Below are positions 47,450-57,835 of a stretch of 64,000 nt of DNA, piece by piece. A program made the position numbers and the translations under genes. The notes under the pieces were generated by a model, which saw only the letters and a program-made list of their open reading frames with translations, ran no database searches and was not told where the DNA came from. Each line of letters starts with the position of its first letter. The first letter of the stretch is position 1. The DNA is from Nectonema munidae. Lineage: Eukaryota; Nematomorpha; Nectonematoida; Nectonematidae. Location: contig JAUIRK010000007.1 of the NCBI GenBank assembly GCA_030549495.1, forward strand, positions 435,001 through 499,000, in the 5' to 3' direction.

Positions 47450-48998
47450 TTTATACGCAGAAACAACAGTTAGGTGATTACCGAGAACTCGTAAAATGCT
47501 CTTTCTTGGCTGCATTCCTAAGAACAGGACATTGTTTTGAAAGCCATGAGCTCTAAGATTTTTATTCAGAAGACTGCTACAAAAATTTTTCAACCATTCC
47601 CACAGCTCTTGAAGCTATACATCGATACATATTTTTCTATCGGGTTTATGTAAATATCGCTCAAGTCATGCTGGAACACGCCAAAGTGAAGAGGAAGAAA
47701 AAGAAAATCTAATGAAATGTGACATTTTAAACCAAAATATTTTCATTTTTTTCGAACATAGTGTTTTCGTTTTAAATGCGCATGAAAAAGAAACTGAAGA
47801 ACTATTTGTTTTATTGATCGTTACCAAAAATAGTAGTAAACATATATTTGTAAATAAAAAGGGAAATATAGAAATATTTCTAAAATTTTTAAAATTGACT
47901 ATACCTAAATTTAATTCCAACGTCTTTAAACATTTGAGAAAATTGTTTAGATGTGTGTTCACATAGATTTGCCTAAGATAAAAAAGAAATGCGAAATTAT
48001 CGAAAAATATCAGTTGTTCGATTGGGACATTTTGCATGTTCCGTTTATTTCATCATTGAAACATGCTTAGCAAGTGGAAACAACAAAACTTCTCTAAAAT
48101 TACCTATTGCTAAATGCCACTCTAACGAGCTATATCTTAAAAAACTCTTGTTTTATTTGCTATTAGTTATTAAAATCATTCGAGAAATTTCATTTGCTAA
48201 GCTCAACAGTTTTCATGTTATTTTATTTATCAATCTTGCTCAATAAGGATATAAATTTATTTTCCATACATAATTTATTGGATATGAGCATTTTTGTTTT
48301 TATTTGAATATATTAATGATATGAGCATAAAAGTTTTAAGGTATAATGTGTATTAAAAGATTCAATAAGTATACTTTTTATCTTCTAGCGTCAAAAATAT
48401 GGGGAGAATGTTTTAGATTATATAATCGATTTCTCAAAGAATTAAGAAGGGCGAGCTTTTCATTTTCAGATCGCGAAACCAGCTCTGCTTAAAAATTTGC
48501 CCAAAACACGTTAGACTCACATACAAGTTTTAACACTTATTTTTACATATATTTTACTTTACAAAGCTTTATTTATTTACTTTTTACGCAACTTTTGAAC
48601 TTTTATTCATTTATATGTGACATCAATTTTTTGTATACACTTGCGTATATATGGCGTAAAACTAATCGATTTTTTCAAATGTCATATTTTTCTTGATAAT
48701 ATGTGCTTTATTCATCAAGCGAAAAAAAACGGTTAGGGTTGCTTTCGTTTTAAATGATAATTTTAAAATAGATAAAAAATAGAATCGCGTTTAAAATGAT
48801 TACTGCCTAATTTCAGGATGAATCGGGTTTTGAAGCTTCAGCTGCAGTAAAACTCTGGGCGTCATACGAACTTGCCAAATTTCCCAATATTTTAGCGCCA
48901 TAGAACTAAATAATTTTAAATATGAATAATTTATTGTAACATTGAAAAGCGTGTACTTCGTTATAGGATTATAACAGTGATACCAATATATAAAACGT
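47450..48998. other. Unannotated stretch
   Basis: Frames at 47666-48037 (minus), 47712-47966 and 47989-48246 have no domain I recognise and no splice support; no feature called. Confidence 0.4.
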
Positions 48999-51698
48999 CC
49001 CTCGCACTACGGATCATTTTGTACTTACTCTGTATACGGACTAGGGACATTTTTTCCGCCAATCATATATGAGTAAAATTTGCTAAAAAAATACCATCTA
49101 CAATTATTGAGATTAATTATAATTATTGAGAAAACAAAATTACTGAGAAACGTAGTATCTATTTTTATACATTCCAAAGGAATGCTTCTTTGAGCAGAAT
49201 AATTCAACAATTTTTTCTACTTGATAATGAAACTTGAGAAAAAAAGTAATATTGATATTAACGCCATCTACAATTCTTTTTTTGATCAAAGCAAATTTTA
49301 CAACTAAGAACCGAATTAATGTTGATAAATAAGCACTAGCACTAAATGTCTTACTACTACTGCCTTGGTAATCTCAACTGAGACTCATAAGCACGCACCA
49401 TCGTACTACCCTACACGAACGTACTTATCTACTACTTATATACATTATACATCTCGTATGTAAAGCATATGTGATGCGTTTATAATTTATTTATTATTTT
49501 TTTTCTCGTTGAAAGTATTCTAGTTCTTGCGTTTCCATTGTGAACTTGATTTGATCAATATACTCCCCTCTTCATTGCATCTTTCTTGAGACTCTATCGT
49601 TCGCTGGTTACTGTTTTCCAAATTGATTTTGTTACATAAACCCAGCTAATGCTCAAAGAACGTTTCGGCTTGAAGATCTTTGCAAAATCCTTTTGATATA
49701 AAATCATGAGCTCTGACTTTTCCATAGAAAGTAGTTCTGAAAGCGGAGAAGAACAAACATCTTATTCGTTTACTTCCTCCTCCTACTCATCCCTATCATC
49801 TCATTCTTCTTCTTCATCATCTCTTGTAATTGAAGATGATTTGTTAGCTCCTGACCAAACTATTTATCGTTGGAGACCCATATCTGCTCTTGAAGGTAGT
49901 CCCCAAAGAATCAATATCAGAAACGCAATTAGAAATTCCCCAGGACCTAAAGGGTCTATGAAAGACACTGACGACATTCTGTTCATATTCAAACTTTTTT
50001 TTGATGTGAATTTGTTTTCATATATCTATGAAATGACAGCTGCAAAACTAAAAACCAACTTCGAGTAAGTTTTGCTTATATATTCTTTATTTTAAATATC
50101 GAAACTATTTTTTCAGATCTGAAAACCCTAAACATCGAGGATGGGCTCATTGTTATAAGAATTTTGAAATTCGTCATCTCCTCTCGTACTTTGTTAGCTT
50201 ACTATTGGCCAAAGTGGAGACCAGAAAGTTGCCATTTGTGATTTATTTTCTAATTTTGGAATTCCATTTCTAAGAGCCAGCTTGGGAAGGGACATGTTTA
50301 CACTCATTCATCTTTACATCACTTTTGATGACAAAACACAAAGAGATGTTGGAGATAAATTGAGTCCGATCAGGAAAGTACATGATCACTTCCGCAATGT
50401 TTTCTCAAAGTACTGGACTCCTCATTCACATGTAACAATAGATGAGCAACTTATCAGCTTCAAAGGAAAGTGCAGGTTGAAAATATATGATGCTAAGAAA
50501 CCTGGGCACTACGGTCTAAAATGTTATCATATAAATGATGCAGAATATTTTTTTTATATGATGCCCGAACTCTATATACCTGGTATTGGAAATTCACATT
50601 TTTCAGCCTTGAATATTTCAAAAAGACTTATACAAGACTCAAAGATTCCATCTGGTTGTGGCGTTTTTACTGACAGGTTTTTTCCCAGTCATGAGCTGGC
50701 TGTCTGGTGCCACGATAGAGATATATCTCTTTGTGGCACTGTCAATGGGAACAGACGATTTGTTCCTACGATTTTTAAGCCTAACCACTTGAAAGGACTT
50801 CGCCTCGCGGAATGTGAAAGTCGTGTTGTTTATTCTGAATATGTTTCACTTTCTGCGTACATACCAAGAAAACATGCTCGCAATAACTTCAAAGTCGTGT
50901 ACGTCTTGTCATCCCAACACAAAAACATAACAACATATGGCGAGCACTCAAAACCACAAAGTTTGCTCTGCTACAACAAATACAAATCGGGAGTTGATGT
51001 CGGCAATAAAATGATCAGAAGCTATCGATCAAAGAAGCCATGTAGAAGATGGACTCTAGCTACTTTTTGCAACTACTTGGACATAGTTGCTTTGAACACA
51101 TGGGTTGTTGCAAGATACAACTCTCCTCAATCGTTCCCGAGTTCGAAGCAAAGTGAACGTAAAGTTTTTTTGAAGAAGCTGTCTTTTCTTTTGGCAGAAG
51201 AGTGTATGAAGGTAAGATCCAACATTTCTGAATTGCCAATTCAAGTTAAGTACCTACTGTCTGTTTATGGTTTTTCGAAAGCTGCGACAGAAGAACAAAC
51301 AACTTCCAAAAAAGGTGTCTGCTTTGTTTGTCTTTCTAAAAAAAACAAAACAACAAAAAAATGTTCCATGTGCTCGAATTTTGTTTGTAAGATTCATTCT
51401 AAAACTGCTTGCCCTAATTGTGTATAAACTTTGATTTCTTATAATATAATAAATTTTTTTGCCATTTTAAGTTTAACGCCATCTATAATAATTTATTTTT
51501 CAAGGTACAAAAATGAGAAAAAATGAAAATTCGCAGAGCTTTTTAGGTAATGTTAAATTTTTTTCTTTCCAGTGCCTTAAGAAGCATTTTTTATAAGTTT
51601 AGATACTATTTTTATTGAACTTTCCCATTGAAAGTTTTCCGATAATAATCTTGTAAATACTTTTGCGAAAAAAATACATAGAGTCCGTAGTGCGAGGG
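48999..51698 (+). mobile_element. piggyBac transposon with perfect 15-bp ends
   Basis: CCCTCGCACTACGGA at 48999-49013 and its exact reverse complement at 51684-51698 bound a 2.7-kb unit. TTAA follows the right end (51699-51702); the left flank reads ACGT instead of TTAA, so that target copy has changed. The CCC...GGG ends, TTAA target and the encoded transposase agree on piggyBac. One region of the transposase is damaged, so it is nearly but not fully whole. Confidence 0.9.
49706..51427 (+). CDS. piggyBac transposase (one intron, damaged centre)
   Basis: Exon 1 (49706-50064) starts MSSDFSIESSSESGEE with a long Ser run, the usual acidic N terminus. A 52-bp intron (50065-50116, GTAAGT...TTTCAG) joins it in frame to SENPKHRGW. 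From about 50190 to 50260 the frame shifts and sequence is lost. From FSNFGIPFLRASLGRDMF on, the frame is open to 51427. Catalytic Asp residues are visible in VTIDEQLISFKGK, GCGVFTDRFFPS and SGVDVGNKMIRSY. The C terminus is a Cys-rich zinc-binding tail: CFVCLSKKNKTTKKCSMCSN with CKIHSKTACPNC. The protein would excise at TTAA without a footprint. With the central damage it is probably inactive. Confidence 0.85.
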
Positions 51699-51798
51699 TT
51701 AAGTGTTTTGCATTATAAATTATAAACCGACCGCAATAAATTCACAATCTACGCTATTGTTCGCGACATGTCTTAGGTTGTTTGAAGCGCCATCCATA

Positions 51799-51978
51799 CA
51801 GTGGCGTAGCCAGAGGGGGGGGCAAGGGGGGCAGTGCTCCCCCCCCCCCCAAATACCTTTTCTCCCCCCCCCCCCCCCCCCCCCCCAAATAATTTTATTT
51901 CCAATATGCTTGCCCCCCTAAATTCCTTGCATGCCCCCCCCCCCCCCCCCCAACTTCCATTTTTTGGCTACGTCACTG
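51799..51978. mobile_element. hAT-type MITE with long C runs
   Basis: A 180-bp unit with ends CAGTGGCGTAGCC and, inverted, CAGTGACGTAGCC, flanked by a perfect 8-base duplication CATCCATA (51791-51798 and 51979-51986). The interior is almost all G or C runs: G runs at 51814-51836 and C runs of 12, 23 and 18 bases (51839-51850, 51864-51886, 51934-51951). No coding capacity. It lies only 100 bases from the end of the piggyBac element. Confidence 0.9.
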
Positions 51979-52808
51979 CATCCATACATACGCAACCTAA
52001 GCTGGTTTACAGGAAACAGCACGCTGCCCTGCAAATGTATCTCGTTATGTTCTGTTAAGAATTTATATTTAACTAACTATGCTTATAAGTTAATAAATTT
52101 TGATATAAAATAGTCAGAAGAGACAAGTTGTTTATTTGAAATAAAAGCATTGTTCTCGCTAGTTAAAATGTTATCTATTATAATCGCATCAAGATTCAAT
52201 ATATAATAATATATTATTTAACGCTATAAGTAAGGAAGAGAGAGATGTCCCTTCGTAGTTTGGAGGTGACGTTACTCAATCCATACTCTTTTGATGCTTT
52301 AGTAAAAAAACTAATCATCCTTGGAATATTCCCGCTTCTGAAAATTTGAGTATTTTACCTCATACTCTATCATCAATAAATATTCTATTCATTCTTTATT
52401 CTTCGTATTTGAACATTCCTACATTTCATTCTCATTCATAACCTTTTGCTCAGCTTTTTAATTTGAATAAATTTTTCTGCAAGATAAATTTATACTTTTC
52501 GATTATAAACAGATAGCGAATTTCTTTTGGATACGATTGATACGATTTAAGACAGCTGATGTTTCGATTTTGACTTTTGTTTCTTTTTCTTTCTAGTTTT
52601 TCAAAGCAAGCGACTTTAGGAGTTTCCATTATTTCCAATAAATATTTCATTACTATTCAACCAACTATAATAAATTTTAATATCAGGGTTAAGTGATACG
52701 TACTTTATACAGGTTCTTTAAACTATTTTTAAATTTAAAGTAAAATATTTTTCATATTTATGCCTTTAACACAATTGATTTTGTTTTATCGAGTCAAATG
52801 TTTACTTT

Positions 52809-52963
52809 TCGTGAGTAGGGTTAGTTAGATCCTGGATTCAGTAACTCAATGTCTTGGGTTCGATCCCGCATCAAGCCTGCTTTCCTCATAGTTCGATACA
52901 AGCGGCACAATTGTGCCTTCTCAATGAAAACACCCTAGGGTACCTTTACCTTTATCTTTTCAA
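52809..52963 (+). mobile_element. tRNA-headed SINE, copy 2
   Basis: The head CGTGAGTAGGGTTAGTTAGA, the middle CTTGGGTTCGATCCCGCATC (B box) and GCCTGCTTTC match copy 1 at 14895-15085 with scattered differences. The 3' side ends in a CTTT-type tail (ACCTTTACCTTTATCTTTT, about 52941-52959). Confidence 0.7.
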
Positions 52964-54049
52964 GAAAATTACACATTATCAGCAATATTTTTACGGTAGT
53001 TTTAAGATTTTTAAAGTCTATAAAATAAGTTTTAAAGCATTGATATAAAAGCAAAATGTATTTTTTTCTAAACTGTGTTAATTTTTTTATTTATTTTTTT
53101 ATCAATACCTATTGATTCGTAAACAATTTTCGATTATAGCATTTATAAGCCTATCAATTTTGAATGCTCATCATCCACACTTGGCTCCCAAAGTGGGTAG
53201 TGGGCCTTTAAAATTGTTAGGGGTCTGTGAAAAGTTACGAATAACAAGAATTAGGCATTAACTTTTTTTCTTGATTGAAACAAAAAAATAAAAAATGTCC
53301 TTTTTAAAGAAAGTAAACAAATCTAATCGAGTAACTCAATTATAAGAAAGATTCAACGACCTGTTTAGCACAATTTTTGTTACGAGAGAGAAGAATATCT
53401 TTATTGATAAAAAATGTTTAGCTTGTTGTTTTTAAATATTTCATAGCACATATGTTATAAGTTATACGATTTTTGAAATTTTTTTAATTGCACACACCTT
53501 ACGATACGCCACTGAATAATTCTAAAATAAAAATGAAATCATTTAAATAAGAATTAAATAAAGAAGATATGTTTCGTAAAAAATGATGTTCAGCTGAGCA
53601 GAGTTTTTTTCTCTAACGGTAGATCTGGATTTTTACGTTATGCTGAGGGTAATCTTCTAAAAAGCGTGGCTCAAATCGTGTTGCACCATTTGCCATTTCG
53701 AACATTATTTTGATTCGTTGCTGATAATCTAAAGTTATGATGTGTGAAGAGTTACGAATATGTGAGAAATATCTCTCTGTGATTATGCCGCTTTTCTTGG
53801 TATAATTCTTTAGAGGAAATTGGTCTAATTAATCTTACAAACACATAAAACTAAACTGAATGTATACCTCATTTGATCCTAAGGCACAATGGAAACCCAA
53901 TGTCCCATAAGTTATATAAAAATTAGATTGAAAATAAAAACAGACCCTCAATTTTAGAAAACGTATGCCTCAAAGTTGTCGTTGGAGGGTAAAATGTTCA
54001 AAAAACGTTACATTTAATTACTTTTTCGTTTATTTTTATTTCTAGTTGG
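52964..54049. other. Unannotated stretch with hAT-like remnant
   Basis: Around 53178-53240, GGCTCCCAAAGTGGG with later GTTAGGGGTCTGTG resembles the inside of a hAT-type repeat, and TACGCCACTG at 53505-53514 a hAT end, but no matching target duplication was found. Confidence 0.3.
53870..53990. repeat. Dispersed repeat, copy 2 of 2
   Basis: Partner of 22690-22880; same order of shared blocks, including TTATATAAAAATT and ATTTTAGAAAACGTATGCCT. Confidence 0.5.
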
Positions 54050-54560
54050 ACAAGAAATTATTCCTTGGAATCAATATTGTTAGAAGCAAGCATTTAATCT
54101 CATACAGGAATAGATTGGGCTGGTTTGTTGAGAAATGTTGGCAAAAAATTGTTGGGTTCTATCCTCAAAGCATTGACGATTTGATGAATGAGGCAATAAA
54201 ATCATTGTAGAAATAGATGAGTAGAGGTTTTTCCACAAGAAATTTCTTAGAGGAAGATAAAAAAGGTCATTGTTTGTTTGGAGGTATCGAAAGAGATTTT
54301 AAAAATAAATTTTTGGTCTAAGTATCAAACAGAACCCAAAGTACTTTAAATTACATCAATTCAACATTTGTCTAACCAGGAATAATAATTGTAAGTGATG
54401 GGTGATCTTCTTACTACAACATTGAGAATATTCACAATTGTGTCCATGATCAGTTAAAAGTCTTTGAAAAAATTGAAAATTTATGGATCAGGCTGAAAAA
54501 AAGCTCCGCCGTCCATTTGAAACCCTCAATGAACTATTCACTTGTTATTTGAGTGGATTG
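54050..54560 (+). pseudogene. Merlin/ISXO2-type transposase fragment
   Basis: With stops read through, 54270-54560 gives CLFGGIERDFKNKFLV, VSNRTQSTL, PGIIIVSDG and, after a change of frame, IENLWIRLKK. The GGIERD...F..V..RT..TL......PGT.I.SD order is the DDE region of Merlin/ISXO2-like transposases. The first catalytic block is missing. Preceding sequence (after an acceptor-like TTTTATTTCTAG at 54037-54048) encodes LDKKLFLGINIVRSKHLISY, which I do not recognise. Confidence 0.5.
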
Positions 54561-54777
54561 TTATCAACAGTTCGCAAAAGTTCCAATTTTTCAAAGTTTG
54601 TTTTGTGCCTAAAAAAGATTTATTTTTCGATTTCTCAACTGGAAATTCAGAAGTATTTTATAAGTTTTTTGATCGTCAAAATTGCGGGAAACCAATGATA
54701 AATTAATCAATAAATAAAATATCACAAGTTTTCAAAAATTTTGTTTTAAATTTTAACTTTCAACATTATAGTTGAGC

Positions 54778-55880
54778 ATGGAGAATCTAGGGTGTTTGAA
54801 AAGTTACTCCCTATTTGTAAGTAACTGTAATTTATTTTTGAACTATAATTCTTACAATAAATGAACATGAGAAGAAAATGCATTGCATGAAGTTTATTTA
54901 AAATCGATTTGGGTGCCAGCATTCGCCACCAGCTTCTCAAGCCGACTGGGAACCGCAACAACTGCTTAAAGAAACTATTGTGGGTTGGAAAACATAACTT
55001 CACGTATTCGCCCTTCAAGTTCTTCCAAAGTCGTTGTTTTGGTAGAGTAGATTTGCTCTTTCAACCAACCTCAAAGAAAAAAATCGCAGGGTTTTAAGTC
55101 AGGACTTCTGGCAGGCCACTCAAATGGACCATGACGACCCATCCATCTCACAGATAAGTTGGCATTCAGCCATTTACCAACAACAATAGCAAAGTGTGGA
55201 AGAGTGACATCTTGCATGAAAAATAAATCTTCAATATTTCCCCAAGTACTGATAACTGGCCAGATTTCATCTCTTAGCATAGTGAAGTATCTTTCAGCAT
55301 TCATGGTATCGGGAAGGATGAAGGGATACATAATCCTGTCTGAAGGCATTCCATACCATAAAGTTACCTTGGGCTAACTCTGTATTTTTTCAGAGGTTAT
55401 GCTAGGATTTTCCTATACCTAGTAGTGGCAGTTGTAACGGTTCACAAACCCACCAATATGGAATACGGCTTCATCACTCCATAGAATATTTTTAAAGTGA
55501 TCAGACAAATCTTTATACCTCCCCAAACTCAATATGAATGTCGCAGTCTTCAGCATAGAGTGCTTGAATTTGCTTATTTTTAAGCATACTTCTTATACGG
55601 TGAAAGGAGAGCCCACTCGAATTGACTTTTTCAGGCAACGGGTAATCATTTCTTGAACAACTTGAACTATCTCCGGGTCTTTGGAATTGGAATGACGACA
55701 TTTTCTTGGAGTATCAGCCACAGATCATGTGGCGATGAGTAATGCATGACAATTCTTGGTTGCCTTATCGTCAAATTAAGCATGTCTTCCTTTAATGGTT
55801 CTCCACTATCTTTACACCTATACAAGGTATCTCCAAACTTCGTAACGTGCCACTAGCTGGGCACGTTCCTATAGGGCAAG
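54778..55880 (-). mobile_element. Decayed mariner-type transposon
   Basis: The minus strand encodes a mariner-type transposase in pieces. An N-terminal helix-turn-helix end with AEDCDIHIEFGE lies near 55520. From 55349, an open stretch reads MPSDRIMYPFILPDTMNAER, LFFMQDVTLPHF (second Asp) and WPARSPDLKPCDFFL (third Asp). A damaged region between them (about 55370-55510) held the first Asp. Further pieces with VPSRLEKLVANAGT reach 54900. The left end carries AGGGTGTTTGAAAAGTTACT at about 54789-54808, likely the terminal repeat; no right partner is kept. It differs in sequence from the mariner at 5315-6292. Confidence 0.75.
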
Positions 55881-56699
55881 ACCTTCAGCCATTTTTGTAG
55901 AACTTTAAAATTGAAAACAAAAAAATTGAGAAAAACTTTACAAGATTTGAATAAATTATAATTTTTCAATCTAATTTTTTAATATAAATAAATTTCAAAT
56001 AAAAAATCCTTTAAAAACTTTTGAAAATAGACAAAATCAAAAATAATTATCAAAAAATAGTCAAAAAAATTTAAAAAAACAAAAAGTCACTGTAATATAA
56101 TTTTAAACAATTTTTTTCTGTTTTTTGGAATTTTTTAGGTCATAAAGGTAAAAGAAGTTTTTTAGGTCAATAAAAATTTAGAAAACTATCTAAAGAACCA
56201 AAAATTAAAAATATTATTCCAAAACTTTAGTTATTTTACTTAAAAGTTTAAATTTTTTTATTAATCTAATCTTTTTAATTGAAAAAACTTCTAATTTTAT
56301 TTAGGTCAAAAATTCGTCCAATAAGTAAAAAAGTCTAAAAATTTTGATTATAAAGCCAAAAAATAGGATTATTTATGTCGAAAATATAAAATGTAAATAT
56401 ATATAGAAAAATATCTATATATTCAATTCACAAAAAAACATTATCATCATATTTTTTTATTACAAAGAATGGCATAACTTTATATAAACTACTGAATCAT
56501 CTTTTAGTCATTATTAAAAATGTTAATAAAGTTGAAACACGTCTGTACATTAAGCCAAGTTAATTAATCAGCTAAAAAAAATTAATCAGCTTTTCAGTCC
56601 TTTTTCATCTAATTATAAAATGGCTGATAAAATATATTTTTGATTCTTAGTCTGGAATGGTATCAGTTTCTTCAATTAATCCGATAAGTATTATCTTTA
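55881..56699. other. Very A-rich unannotated stretch
   Basis: Long A/T runs with AAAATT-type words and no exon or repeat family recognised. Confidence 0.5.
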
Positions 56700-56763
56700 A
56701 ATCTTTTGAATTTACGTTTTAATTTATACCTTTTGAGGTTTTGAATTTAATAATTGCTCGTTT

Positions 56764-57835
56764 ATGAGTGATGGTGAATATAAGGACGCGGGAACCTATA
56801 AGTGTTCTCAATGTTCTATTTTAACCGAAGAGATGATCCAATGTGATAATTGTTTTGAGTGGAAATGTTTTGATTGTCAAAATTTCAATAAAAGTTTTTT
56901 CAAAACACTTGATAAATTTAGCCAGTATGGTTTTCGTTGGCATTGCACCGAATGCAGAAATAAAAATCGAAGTTCGATTAAAGAGATTTTTGATATAGTA
57001 AAAGATTTGAAATCACAAATTGATGAACAAAACTCAATTATCAAAAAACTCAGTGAACAAGTTGAAGAGCTTAAAACACCTAGAGTTGAACAAAAGTTGT
57101 CTTTTGCTGAAGTAATAAGCAAGAAAAGTGATAAATCAAAAAATTTTTGTACCAAAAATTGTATAGTTGTGGAACCAAATCAAGAATTTTTATCTGGTAA
57201 AAAAAATGAGGCTGAAATATTTCTGCATGAAAATTTGAAGTCTAAATGTAATATAAATAAAATTAAAGTTTTAAAATCCAAAAAGCTGTTAATTGAGGCT
57301 TCCTCTACAAAGTGCCGCAATAAAATTTAAGACAACGCAACTTGAAAATATAGTTCCGAAATTAACCTTCAAAAAAGTTCCAAATTTCATAGAAATGAAC
57401 GAAATAAATGAAAAAATATCATCACAAAATGATATTAAAGTTGAAGATATTATTTCAGTAGAAAAATATAAGTTCAATTCCCATAAAGACCATTATGGAA
57501 TTGATGTGGAATTTGATAAACAAGCTTTAACTAAAGTGCTAAAAGCAGGTAAAGTATATATTGGATTTTCATCATATCCAATAATCCCTACTTTACCGCG
57601 TGTAAAGCAATGTTCAAATTGTCTTAAACTAGGACACTTTAAAAGTTTATGTAAATCAAAATCACAATATTGTTCTCTTTGTGGAGATAAAGATCATGAA
57701 TACACAAAATGTTCTTCAGTAATAACAACTTGCAAAAATTGCAAAGATAAAGGAATGCAAGCTGATCATCACCCATTTTCAAAAGAATGCCCTCTTAAGA
57801 AAAAAATATATGATAATTTGTTGATAAAAAAATGA
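56764..57835 (+). pseudogene. LINE ORF1: PHD finger, coiled coil, zinc knuckles
   Basis: First part (56764-57330): a PHD-type finger CSQCSILTEEMIQCDNCFEW with C..C...WHCTEC, then a coiled-coil-like stretch (SQIDEQNSIIKKLSEQVEEL). Second part (from 57293, another frame): KFKTTQLENIVPKLTF and three zinc-knuckle motifs, CSNCLKLGHFKSLC, CSLCGDKDHEYTKC and CKNCKDKG..ADHH...C. A one-base loss near 57305 separates the parts. The product would coat element RNA in particles. Confidence 0.8.

Noticed and set aside
51703-52113. Proline-rich short proteins
   Set aside because: They are translations of the C runs of the hAT MITE.
55830-55865. Palindrome CGTGCC...GGCACG as a terminator or regulatory hairpin
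   Set aside because: It lies in the decayed 5' part of the mariner element and has no gene context.
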